In this document: piece by piece, positions 44,849-52,719 of the stretch
Position numbering within the stretch: position 1 is the stretch's first letter
How the letters are laid out: the number at the start of each line of letters is the position of its first letter
Source of the DNA: Pseudomonadota bacterium
GTDB taxonomy: Bacteria; Pseudomonadota; Gammaproteobacteria; Burkholderiales; Rhodocyclaceae
Direction: 5' to 3'
NCBI GenBank assembly: GCA_018261895.1
Contig: JAGTRT010000015.1
Coordinates: 18,624-82,623, forward strand
Length of the DNA: 64,000 bases
The notes under the pieces: model-generated
Seen by the model: the letters and a program-made list of their open reading frames with translations, nothing else
The model's database searches: none
Told to the model about the DNA's origin: nothing
Position numbers and translations under genes: made by a program

Positions 44849-47800
44849 GGGCGGTGTAGGCGGTGTCGGCGGGGCCGGTGGCGTGACCGCGGGGGCGGCC
44901 GGGGTTACCGGGGCGGGCGGGCTGACGCTGGCGGGCGGCGTTTCCGGTTGCGCCGGTGGCGTGCTGGGCGTTGGGGTGACTGCCGCCGGTTTCTCGGGCG
45001 CCTTTTCCGGGGCTTTCTCCGGGGCTTTCTCGGCGGGCGTTTCCGCCGGCGCAGCTGCGGCTGCCGGTGCCTCGTCCTTCACCGTTTCAGGATTCTGATT
45101 TTCGTCGTTTTTTCCGGTTGACCGTGAGATTGGCGCTTCGGTCTTGGCCGGCCAGCCACCGGGACAGGCCTTGTCGTTCTGGGCGTCAAGAACCGGCGTC
45201 AGGATGCCGCCCATGCTCTTCAGGATCTGCACCGGCAGGGCCGAGGTGAAGCGGTACTTGGCGGCATCCGGGCCCATGACGTAGGCGGTGAGCGTGCCGA
45301 AGTGGCGTGGGCCGAGGTAGAAGACGAAGGTGGCGGTGCGGTTCATGGCCACGCCGCGCCCGGCGCCCTTGCCGAGGACGATGCGGTTGTCGCCGGTGCC
45401 GGTCTTGCCGCCGACCGCCAGCGGCGTGCCGTCGGCCTGCTTGAAGGCGCCGGAGAGCCGGCGGGCGGTGCCGCCCTCGACGACTTCGGACAGCGCGTTG
45501 CGCAGCGCGGCGGCGACTTCCGGGGCCATGACGCGTTCGCCGTTGCGGCCGGGGTTGGCGAAGCGGGTTTCGTAGGGTGTGCCGGTGGCGAAGTCGAGGT
45601 GGTCGATGCGCCGCGTCGGCTGGCGGATGCCGTCGTTTTCGATGATGCCCATGAGCTCGGCCAGGGCTGCCGGGCGGTCGCCGGAGCTGCCGAGCGCGGT
45701 GGCCAGCGAGGGCACGAGGTGGCCGAAGGGGTAGCCGAGGCGGGCCCAGCGCCGGTGGATGTCGAGGAAGGCTTCGACTTCGAGCATGGTGTAGATGCGC
45801 GAATCCTGGGCGCCTTTGAAACGCGTGTTGAAGAGCCAGCGATAGACGGCCTGGCGCTCCTTGGCGCTGGCCTGGACGAGTTCGTTCCAGGTCGATTGCG
45901 GATGCGCGGAGAGGTAGGCGACGAGCCACAGTTCGAGCGGGTGCACGCGGGCGATGAAGCCGCGGTCAGGCAGGTCGAAGGCCTCCGGCGCACTGCGGGT
46001 GTAGAGGGCGCTGATGCGCTCCTCGGCCAGGGCCTGCTTGTCGAGGCGTTCGCGCAGGAAGGCTTCGAGCGCGCTGGGCGAAGCCGTCGGCGACAGGTAG
46101 CGGAACACGGCGGCGAGGCGGCTGGCGCTCGGGCGCAGGCCGTCGAGGAAGGTGTCCTGAATGTCTTCCGGCGTCTTGCCCTTGTATTTGTGCCAGAAGC
46201 GGCGCAGGAAGACCTGGCCTTCCTGGTCGGCGAAGCGGGCCAGGTAGTCGGCGCGGCGCGGGTCGTTGGCCTTTTCCAGCAACTGGGCGGAGCTGCCCGG
46301 CACCTGGTACATGGCGAAACGCACGACGTCGCGCATGATGCGCACGAAGGGCAGGTTGATCGAGCCTTGCAGGGCCTCGCGGACGGTGACCGTGCGGCTG
46401 TCGTCCTCGTGGCGGAAATTGTTGAAGCTGTGCACGCCGCCACCGGTGAAGAAGTCCTCGCCCGGGCTGGCCGAATAGCTGCGCGCCAGGGCGGCCTGCA
46501 ACATGGTCGGCAGGTCGCGCTCCTTGGCCGTGGACAGGTATTCGATGGCCCACTGGGTCAGGCGGTCGCGCTGTTCGACGGGCAGCTTGCGCAACTCGGC
46601 CGCCGGCGTTTCGGCAAAGCGCTGGTGCAGTTCGGCAATGATTTCGAGGTAGCTGGCCAGCACGCGCAGCTTGGCCGTCGAGCCGAGTTCGAGCTTGCTG
46701 CCCTCGTTGATGTCGAGCGGCTGGTCGGTGGTGTCGGTGAGGACGCGCACGCGATTGCCGTTGGGCGTGCTTTCGACCAGCGTGAAGCTGTAATGCACGG
46801 CGCCGAGCAGGGCCGGGTCGAGCATGCGCTCGCCGAGCAGGCCTGCGGCCTTGGCCCCTTCGGGCTGGCTCAGGTCGCGCAGGAAGGCGCTGACTTTTTC
46901 CTGCAACTGGCCGTCGAGCGTGGTGACGACGTTGGCGTCGTAGCGGTCGAGTTCGTAGAGCGAGGCATCGAGCAGGCCGGCCAGGCGGTTGCGCACGGCC
47001 ATCGCGCCCTTGCCGGCATCGGCCGGGAGGGTCGCCGGATTGGTCGTCTGGTTGCGGAAGGCGAGCGGCTCGGCCAGCGCCGCGTCGCGCAGCGCCGGGC
47101 TGATCACGCCGTTGTCGGCCAGCAGGCGGACGTAACTCTGCGACAGGCTGCGCAGGCTGTCGTGCCCTTTCGGCGAAAGGTAGAAGGTCGGCCGGCGGTG
47201 GGCGATCATCAGCGCGACGACCTGATGCAGCGCCTTGCCCTGGGCGGCGAGTTGCGCGCCCTGGCCATCCGGCGCGGCGAGCAGGGCGTTGACCTCGGCG
47301 AAATCGGCGGCGAACCACACCCACAGGCCGTCGCCGAGGCCGTTGACCTCGCCGAAGCCGGGCGCGGCGGAGAGCGGCACGGTGTTCAGGTAATCGAGCA
47401 GCAGGGTGCGGCGGGCCGGCATCGTCTGCTCGCCGTCGCGGTAGGCGCGGACGCTGGCCGAGACCATCTGGCGCAGCTTCTCGCTGCTGTCCGGCGTCAC
47501 GCCGTTGGGCGAATGGCGGAATTTCTCGATCTGCGTGGCCAGCGTGCTGCCGCCCGGCGCGTCGAAATCGTCACTGACCAGCCGGCCGATGCGGCCGATC
47601 ACGGCGCGAGCGAAACGCACCCAGTCGACGGCCGGGTTCATGGTCGGCCGGGATTCGTCGAGCAGGTCGCGGTTTTCGATGAACATCAGCGATTGCCCGA
47701 TGCGCGGCGGCACGGCGGCGAAGTCGGCGTAGCCGCGGTAGGGGTAGCGGAAGCGGTAGATGCTGTCGCCTCGGCAGTCGCTCACGGCAATGCCGGCTGC

Positions 47801-48160
47801 GCTTTTCTCGGCATAGGGCGGGAAGTAGCCGCGGTCGACGTAATCGAGCAGGGCCTCGGAAAATTTCGCCTGGCGGGCGACGACATAGCCGTTGGCGGTC
47901 AGCCGCTCGGTGATCTTGCCCAGTTCGCCGTAGCCCATGCGCTCGTCGAAGGGGCCGTGCTGCGGAAAACGCACTGTCGGGCTGGCGCCGTCGATCACCT
48001 CGTGGCGCAGGCTCGTCGCGTATTCAGCCAGATAACTGGCCTGCAGGCGGGAATGTTCGATTTCGTCGGCGACCCAGAGGCCGATGCCGAGCGTGAGTAA
48101 AGCCAGCAAGCCGCCGGCAATCAGGCGTTTGCGGGGGTGAAACGGTGCATTGGGGCGCAT
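44771..48160 (-). CDS. Large bifunctional penicillin-binding protein
   Basis: About 1129 residues from ATG 48160. A short cytoplasmic tail and one helix precede a GT51 glycosyltransferase (about 130-330, with SLMFIENRDLLDE and GGSTLATQIEKF). The transpeptidase (about 440-985) has SxxK in LGSTAKLRV and KTG in VGGKTGTGDN. The size is well above ordinary class A PBPs, with an extra region of about 250 residues. The tail (about 1000-1129) is Pro/Ala/Lys-rich with KAPE repeats and includes a copy of the dispersed repeat (45091-45132), read as SRSTGKNDENQ. It acts in peptidoglycan synthesis at the periplasmic face. The 200 bp upstream hold no recognisable promoter. Confidence 0.88.
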   Translation of the reverse strand: MRPNAPFHPRKRLIAGGLLALLTLGIGLWVADEIEHSRLQASYLAEYATSLRHEVIDGASPTVRFPQHGPFDERMGYGELGKITERLTANGYVVARQAKFSEALLDYVDRGYFPPYAEKSAAGIAVSDCRGDSIYRFRYPYRGYADFAAVPPRIGQSLMFIENRDLLDESRPTMNPAVDWVRFARAVIGRIGRLVSDDFDAPGGSTLATQIEKFRHSPNGVTPDSSEKLRQMVSASVRAYRDGEQTMPARRTLLLDYLNTVPLSAAPGFGEVNGLGDGLWVWFAADFAEVNALLAAPDGQGAQLAAQGKALHQVVALMIAHRRPTFYLSPKGHDSLRSLSQSYVRLLADNGVISPALRDAALAEPLAFRNQTTNPATLPADAGKGAMAVRNRLAGLLDASLYELDRYDANVVTTLDGQLQEKVSAFLRDLSQPEGAKAAGLLGERMLDPALLGAVHYSFTLVESTPNGNRVRVLTDTTDQPLDINEGSKLELGSTAKLRVLASYLEIIAELHQRFAETPAAELRKLPVEQRDRLTQWAIEYLSTAKERDLPTMLQAALARSYSASPGEDFFTGGGVHSFNNFRHEDDSRTVTVREALQGSINLPFVRIMRDVVRFAMYQVPGSSAQLLEKANDPRRADYLARFADQEGQVFLRRFWHKYKGKTPEDIQDTFLDGLRPSASRLAAVFRYLSPTASPSALEAFLRERLDKQALAEERISALYTRSAPEAFDLPDRGFIARVHPLELWLVAYLSAHPQSTWNELVQASAKERQAVYRWLFNTRFKGAQDSRIYTMLEVEAFLDIHRRWARLGYPFGHLVPSLATALGSSGDRPAALAELMGIIENDGIRQPTRRIDHLDFATGTPYETRFANPGRNGERVMAPEVAAALRNALSEVVEGGTARRLSGAFKQADGTPLAVGGKTGTGDNRIVLGKGAGRGVAMNRTATFVFYLGPRHFGTLTAYVMGPDAAKYRFTSALPVQILKSMGGILTPVLDAQNDKACPGGWPAKTEAPISRSTGKNDENQNPETVKDEAPAAAAAPAETPAEKAPEKAPEKAPEKPAAVTPTPSTPPAQPETPPASVSPPAPVTPAAPAVTPPAPPTPPTPPSAPKNDAQPFEQRTEQKPGGKRQAG
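45091..45132 (+). repeat. Dispersed repeat copy F (inside penicillin-binding protein gene)
   Basis: Left arm degenerate (GATTCTGATTTTCGTCG), core TTTTCCGGTTGACCGTGAGA intact. Antisense to the gene, which it crosses in frame. Confidence 0.88.
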
Positions 48161-48361
48161 GCGGTGAGTCGTTTTTTGTGATGAAGCTTGTCGCCAGTAT
48201 ATTGGGATATCGCCCTCCGCCAACCCCCAAATTGCAAATCTTGTGCGCGATGGGCTCGTGCCGGGCGATCAGCGGCGGGGCAAGCCGCCAAATAGCTGCC
48301 GGCGTGGCGGCGTTTATCCATTTCTCATAGAATGGCAGTCCTCTTCCGGTCTGGGCCTGCC

Positions 48362-48475
48362 ATGGAAAACGAACGCATCGCCGAGTTGTTGCGCCGCCTC
48401 GACAATCGGCGGCGAGCCCCGCTTGCCGGGCCGCGCGCCTTTGTGCTGCCGCTCTCCCCGGACGCTCGCCGATGA
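48362..48475 (+). CDS. Possible 37-residue ORF
   Basis: MENERIAELLRRLDNRRRAP and 17 more residues. It ends in ATGA, overlapping the next start, so translational coupling is possible. No good ribosome-binding site and no family; it may be chance. Confidence 0.3.
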   Translation: MENERIAELLRRLDNRRRAPLAGPRAFVLPLSPDARR

Positions 48476-48927
48476 ATGCCCCGACAATGCCCTGCCAGTC
48501 TTGCGGCACGCTGCTCGCCTCGTGCGATGCCGTCTGCGGGCGTTGCGAGGGGGAACTGCCCCGCGGCGATACAGTCAGCCGATTTCGTTGCCCGGCCTGC
48601 CGGCAGGGATTCCAGACCGCGGCGATCAGCTTTCATCCGGCCACGGCGCCCTGGTATCGCTGGCGAGTGCAGCGCCCGGCCTGCCCGCATTGCCATGCCG
48701 TCCTGCGCGACCGTCGGGTGGCGAAGACCACGCGCTGGCAAATGCTGCTGTATGTCACGCTGATCATCGCCGGCCAGTTCCTGCCCGGCGCCTACCTGCC
48801 GAAGCTGGTCTTCGGGGCGACCCTGCTCTGCTACCTCTACCTGACGCGAGCGAGAACACTGGCCGGCGTACCGCCCTGGGAGCGCTACGTGCCTGACGAT
48901 TCGCCGGCGCATCCTCCACTGATTTGA
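48472..48927 (+). CDS. Zinc-ribbon membrane protein
   Basis: 151 residues. A double zinc ribbon starts at MPCQSCGTLLASCDAVCGRC and continues with CPACRQGF and CPHCHAVL, that is, four CxxC pairs. Two membrane helices near 90-125 follow (LLYVTLIIAGQFLPGAYLPK). The layout is that of small cytosolic-anchor proteins of unknown role. An ATG at 48487 is an alternative start. It leads a run of four short same-strand genes. Confidence 0.7.
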   Translation: MNAPTMPCQSCGTLLASCDAVCGRCEGELPRGDTVSRFRCPACRQGFQTAAISFHPATAPWYRWRVQRPACPHCHAVLRDRRVAKTTRWQMLLYVTLIIAGQFLPGAYLPKLVFGATLLCYLYLTRARTLAGVPPWERYVPDDSPAHPPLI

Positions 48928-48949
48928 TATTCCGGAATTCCAACCCGTC

Positions 48950-49447
48950 ATGCCCAGCCCGACCAAACCTTGCCTCGCCTGTCGCCAGCCCATCGATGCC
49001 GCGGCGACCAAATGCCAGCACTGCCAGCAGATCCAGACAGCACTGGCCGGCCTGCAGAACAAGTCATCCGCCCATTACATCGCGCTGGCTGCCATCATCG
49101 TCGTGTTCGGCATCCTCCTCTATTCGCTGTTCGGCAGTATGCGCAAACCCGAGACGATCCCGTCGCTGACGGTAGGCCCGGCAAGCGTGGCGATCGGCAA
49201 GCCGGATGAGCACTTGCGCGCCAGTTGCTTCGCCACGATCACCAATCCAGGGCTGTATGCCTGGGGCAATCTGTCGCTGCAGGCCGAGTTTTTCGATGCC
49301 GAAGGCAAGCGCCTCGACGTGCTGTACCAGGAGCATCGCGTCAGGATTTATCCCACACACTCGATGAGCGGGCGGGTGTCGGGGCAGCCCAATGCCGATC
49401 CGGCGCGCTACGCGTCGTGCAAGATCAGCGTGATCAACGCCAGCTGA
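48950..49447 (+). CDS. Zinc-ribbon plus membrane helix protein
   Basis: 165 residues. CLACRQPIDAAATKCQHCQQ makes a CxxC-x9-CxxC ribbon, then one helix (IALAAIIVVFGILLYSLFG), then a soluble, probably periplasmic domain of about 100 residues (ASCFATITNPGLYAWGNLSL). The carboxyl domain resembles FxLYD-like domains that follow zinc-ribbons in other bacteria. Function unknown. Confidence 0.7.
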   Translation: MPSPTKPCLACRQPIDAAATKCQHCQQIQTALAGLQNKSSAHYIALAAIIVVFGILLYSLFGSMRKPETIPSLTVGPASVAIGKPDEHLRASCFATITNPGLYAWGNLSLQAEFFDAEGKRLDVLYQEHRVRIYPTHSMSGRVSGQPNADPARYASCKISVINAS

Positions 49448-49458
49448 CGACCGCCACC

Positions 49459-49677
49459 ATGTCCGATGTTCCCCAAAACGCCCGTCAGGGACGCCTCATC
49501 GAGGGCAGCCTCTATCTGTTCGAGGGCGCGGCGGCGTTCGGGCTGATTTCCGGCGCCGCCTTCGTGTCGGCCATCGGCCAGTTCCTGCTCGGTGGCATCC
49601 TGGCGCTGCTCGCGCTGGCCGTCTTCCTGCGCTTCAAGCGGCGGGGCAAACGCCGACGCAAGGCGAGTCAGCCATGA
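49459..49677 (+). CDS. Small membrane protein
   Basis: 72 residues from ATG 49459 (MSDVPQNARQGRLIEGSLYL). Two hydrophobic stretches (about 24-40 and 43-60) and a strongly basic tail FKRRGKRRRKASQP. The next gene overlaps by 4 bp. No family recognised. Confidence 0.55.
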   Translation: MSDVPQNARQGRLIEGSLYLFEGAAAFGLISGAAFVSAIGQFLLGGILALLALAVFLRFKRRGKRRRKASQP

Positions 49678-49907
49678 ATCCGTCCGCAACGACGAAGGAG
49701 AGCGGCCTGCGCATCTTCCTGCTGTCGCTGGCCATGGCCGCACTGGGCCTTCTCGCCCTCGTCGTGTCGCTACAGAGCCGGCAGTTCCGCAACGAATGCG
49801 CCCGAAGCTGCGCAGCCAAGGGGCAGATCGACGACGGCCAATTCGTCCTGGCACCCTTCGTCGTCCCCGAATGCGGCTGCCACGAACCAAAGCCGCCGCG
49901 CAGCTAG
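49674..49907 (+). CDS. Small cysteine-containing membrane protein
   Basis: 77 residues. One helix (about 12-33) is followed by a short external part with four cysteines (NECARSCAAKG and PECGCHEP), possibly disulfide-bonded in the periplasm. It overlaps its neighbour through ATGA. A copy of the dispersed repeat begins 10 bp after the stop. Confidence 0.55.
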   Translation: MNPSATTKESGLRIFLLSLAMAALGLLALVVSLQSRQFRNECARSCAAKGQIDDGQFVLAPFVVPECGCHEPKPPRS

Positions 49908-49916
49908 CCGCCAAGC

Positions 49917-49955
49917 GGATTTCAATTTTGGCCGTTTTTTCCGGTTGACCGTAGA
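49917..49955 (+). repeat. Dispersed repeat copy G (intergenic)
   Basis: Left arm GGATTTCAATTTTGGCCG, core TTTCCGGTTGACCGT. Starts 10 bp after the stop of the gene at 49674. Confidence 0.92.
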
Positions 49956-50080
49956 ACCCGCCGTTGCCTTTTTTCGTGCAATGCGTTTCAGGCTGTTGAA
50001 TCCCTCGGTCGCGTCGGCAATTTTTACAGGTCGCTATCGTTTTTGCATAAATATCAAATGAAATCAATGTATTGAATGTT

Positions 50081-50096
50081 TGGTAAAGAATTTGCT
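50081..50096 (+). promoter_or_regulatory. Sigma-54 (RpoN) promoter of the PEP-CTERM gene
   Basis: TGGTAAAGAATTTGCT has the GG (50082-50083) and GC (50094-50095) with exactly 10 bases between, the -24/-12 signature. It lies about 80 bp upstream of the PEP-CTERM start. PEP-CTERM genes in Rhodocyclales are known to depend on RpoN and the PrsK/PrsR pair. The remaining 50 kb gap (49908-50176) holds only repeat copy G and AT-rich DNA. Confidence 0.65.
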
Positions 50097-50176
50097 TGAG
50101 CCCGCCATAAGCATTTCACAGTTGGCTTTTGCCTCATTCGCCATCCATGCCCACTGTCGATCAAGGAGAAATCGAG

Positions 50177-50770
50177 ATGAAGCGTTCGTTGCAGAATATG
50201 CTGGCTGTTGCAGTCTTTGCCGTGACCTCCGTCGTTTCCACGGCTGCGTCGGCGGTGCCCTATTTCATCAAGTTCTACGAGGCGGATTTGAGCGCCGGCG
50301 TGGACGCATCCGACCTGGATGGCGATGGCATTGCGGACGGTTTTGGTACCTTCGAAGGGCCTGCGCCGGGAAGCATGTTTGTCCCCATCACGAGCTTTAA
50401 CGCCACAGTGGGCGGTTCTACCTGGGATACGCTGGCCAGCAGCAGTGTTTTTCCATATGCACCAGATTTTTTTGAATTCAACGGGAAAAGCTGGTTGAGG
50501 GGCTTCGTCTTCGAGGATCCGACTGATGTCGGTTCGAGCGATCGTGTAAACGTCCTTCAGCTTGATGCCTTGGGCTTTTTTTCAGGAAACTCCCTTATTG
50601 GGGTTGGCCTGTGGGCGGTGTCAGGTTGTAGTCTCAATTCCTGTGGTGGCGGTCGTTTTTTGGGGACTTACGAAATCACTCTCGGGACGCCCGTGCCGGC
50701 ACCAGCGACCTTGCCTTTGGCCTTGCTCGGCATCGCGGCGCTGGCGGCGATACGTCGCCGCGTGGCCTGA
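50177..50770 (+). CDS. PEP-CTERM exosortase substrate protein
   Basis: 197 residues. Signal peptide (MKRSLQNMLAVAVFAVTSVV to ASA), a secreted domain with DASDLDGDGIADGFG, and the carboxyl sorting signal VPAPATLPLALLGI-AALAA followed by RRR, typical of PEP-CTERM with helix and basic end. Such proteins are cleaved by exosortase (EpsH/XrtA) and exported with extracellular polysaccharide, for example in flocs. AAGGAGAAATCGAG precedes the start. The exosortase is elsewhere. Confidence 0.88.
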   Translation: MKRSLQNMLAVAVFAVTSVVSTAASAVPYFIKFYEADLSAGVDASDLDGDGIADGFGTFEGPAPGSMFVPITSFNATVGGSTWDTLASSSVFPYAPDFFEFNGKSWLRGFVFEDPTDVGSSDRVNVLQLDALGFFSGNSLIGVGLWAVSGCSLNSCGGGRFLGTYEITLGTPVPAPATLPLALLGIAALAAIRRRVA

Positions 50771-50846
50771 CAGTATCGGCCAATCGCGTCGGCGAATAGT
50801 CGTGACGCCTTTGGCGGCGTCGCGAAGGAGAGATGGGCTACTTGCC

Positions 50847-50890
50847 GGTTTCAATTTTGGCCAAAATTTCCGGTTGACCGTGGGATTCGG
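50847..50890 (+). repeat. Dispersed repeat copy H (intergenic)
   Basis: Left part AATTTTGGCCAAAATT is a perfect 16-bp palindrome, followed by CCGGTTGACCGTGGGATTCG. CAAAA subtype. Confidence 0.93.
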
Positions 50891-50944
50891 CTGAAAGGGG
50901 TCGCGCGCCGTTAAAATGGCGCCTTTGCCCCATTTCAACCTGCC

Positions 50945-51721
50945 ATGACCTCTGCCACGCCCGCTGCCGCCCAGATTCCCGCCGATCAACTCGCCTCGCT
51001 GGCCAATGCCGAGACCCAGCGGCTCGCCGCGCGCATGGCGCAGGATGTGTTCGCCGGGGCCTTCCGGCAGGCGGCGACGGTCGATGCGGCGCCCGATGTC
51101 GGCGTGCTCGGCGAAGTGGCGGCGCACTGTTTCGACTGGTGCCAGGCCGGGGCGAACGATCAGGCGCGGGCGCTGCGCCTGGCCCTGCTGATCAGCGGCC
51201 TCGACCAGTGGGGGCTGGCTTACACGCAGGCCTTCGGGCTGGAGGCCATCCATTCGCTGACGGCCCTGATCGGCGGTTTGCGCACGCGGCTGAACGCGCG
51301 TGACGACACGCTGTTCCAGCAGTATTTCGAGCAGATCAATGCCGTCGAGGCGGACGCCATCGATTTCAAGGTCGATCTGCGGCGCGGCATCCACCTCGCC
51401 CTGTGGCATGCCATGGCCGCGGCCGAAAGCGCCGAGCAGGTCGAAAGCCTTGTCCAGTCGCTGGGCAGCATGATGGTCGCGCTCAACCAGCAGATGCCCG
51501 ACCTCGGCTGGCGCCTGCTCGCCGATGCGCTGGCCAACATCCAGATCGCCCTGCTGGCGCCCAATGCGCCGGCCTCGCCGCTGGCCCAGGACGGTACCCA
51601 GCAACTGTTCGCCTCGCTGCGCCACGCCCTGCCGCAGGACCGCTACCAGAGCATCCTCGCCCACGCCGGGCAGGCCGTGGTGGCTTGGCAGCAGGCGGCG
51701 CGGAAGCACGACAACGCCTGA
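50945..51721 (+). CDS. Conserved hypothetical protein
   Basis: 258 residues, helical, cytoplasmic. It carries CFDWCQAGANDQARALRLAL and LDQWGLAYTQAFGLEA. I recognise no domain. A copy of the dispersed repeat lies 60 bp upstream. Confidence 0.6.
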   Translation: MTSATPAAAQIPADQLASLANAETQRLAARMAQDVFAGAFRQAATVDAAPDVGVLGEVAAHCFDWCQAGANDQARALRLALLISGLDQWGLAYTQAFGLEAIHSLTALIGGLRTRLNARDDTLFQQYFEQINAVEADAIDFKVDLRRGIHLALWHAMAAAESAEQVESLVQSLGSMMVALNQQMPDLGWRLLADALANIQIALLAPNAPASPLAQDGTQQLFASLRHALPQDRYQSILAHAGQAVVAWQQAARKHDNA

Positions 51722-51933
51722 GCAATACCCGCCACACGGCAACCGGCGTCGGCATGGCCGGCGGATCGTGCTCCCTATGGCCTATGTCTCGACATCAGGC
51801 AGGGCTTCCCCGGCGGCCGGGGGCCTTTCCCGGAAACGCAAAAAGACTACTACTTTTGTCATATTTACATTAAAAATGATATAGGTAGCATGTGCTCGTG
51901 TAGTTTCAACTGCGGCTATCCAAGGGGGGTGCC

Positions 51934-52311
51934 ATGGGAGAGTACAAACAATCGCAACGCAGCTTGCTGCTCATGTGCGCGGCAGTCACACTGGCCTTGG
52001 CCACGATGCCGTCGGATCTGATGGCCGACGAGACAAGCGATGTGGCAAACGGATCGCATGTCGCTTCGATGAGTGCCCAGAAAACGAGGGTGGTTCGCCT
52101 CGACGCCAACGGTGCGGTCCCGTCAGAGGAATCAGTCAGGTTGCTCGAGTCCATTCCGGACGATCATCCGCTCAGATCCGAACTGCGGCGGATTGCCATG
52201 AGCGAACCGCCGGTTGGATATTCAGCTGACCAGTGGCTGCGTCTCTCGATGAAATTCGATTTCCGGACGCCCGGTTCAGCCGCATTCCGTAACAGAACCG
52301 AGGGTTTTTGA
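51934..52311 (+). CDS. Hypothetical exported protein
   Basis: 125 residues with a signal peptide (about 1-31, SLLLMCAAVTLALATMPSDL). The mature part is charged (VVRLDANGAVPSEESVRLLE and DHPLRSELRRIAMSEPPVGY). Nothing in it is recognised. The ATG follows AAGGGGGGTGCC. The 212 bp upstream contain an AT-rich stretch at about 51840-51895, probably the promoter. Confidence 0.55.
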   Translation: MGEYKQSQRSLLLMCAAVTLALATMPSDLMADETSDVANGSHVASMSAQKTRVVRLDANGAVPSEESVRLLESIPDDHPLRSELRRIAMSEPPVGYSADQWLRLSMKFDFRTPGSAAFRNRTEGF

Positions 52312-52719
52312 TCCGTTCCGCCCTCAGTCGGGCGCGGTGCGGCACGAGTGGCCCGCTTGGCATTTGGTTGAACATGAAAGCGGGTCTTTGCGTCCCTGGC
52401 CTTATTGCTCATCCTCGCGACAGCGACGGCAATCGCTGCGGCTCGCGCCTGGCCAGGCGCACAAATCCGGCGTTTTCATCCAGTTCTGCCCATTTTCGAG
52501 CAGACCACTAGGCGCGTTCTGAGCTAGCTGCCCGTCGCCTGCGGTGAACGCCGCGCGCGATGCCGGAAAACGGGAACTTCGGTTCCTTTTTTTTGCCCTG
52601 AATTTGTCGGGCCGAACGTGACGAAACTCCGGTTTTGTTGATCTGGGGACATTGCGCCGGGCGATCAGGTGTGTATGCTTTTGGTAATAGATTTGCATCC
52701 ATTGGGTCCATGTCCGGCC
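52312..52719 (+). other. Gene-free stretch with one possible broken small ORF
   Basis: 408 bp without a supported gene. It holds the possible frameshifted peptide at 52374-52527, then an AT-mixed region before the FIST gene. I see no terminator and no promoter I can defend. Confidence 0.5.
52374..52527 (+). pseudogene. Possible frameshifted secreted-peptide gene
   Basis: From ATG 52374, dropping one A of the AAA at 52377-52379 gives MKRVFASLALLLILATATAI, a perfect signal peptide, then about 30 residues to TAG at 52527. As written, that frame is preceded by TGA and has no start. Could be a sequencing error, a pseudogene or chance. Confidence 0.3.

Noticed and set aside
45302..48100. A 932-codon open frame on the plus strand
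   Set aside because: It is antisense to the penicillin-binding protein gene, whose motifs are clear. In GC-rich DNA such long mirror frames are common; the product has no recognisable domain.
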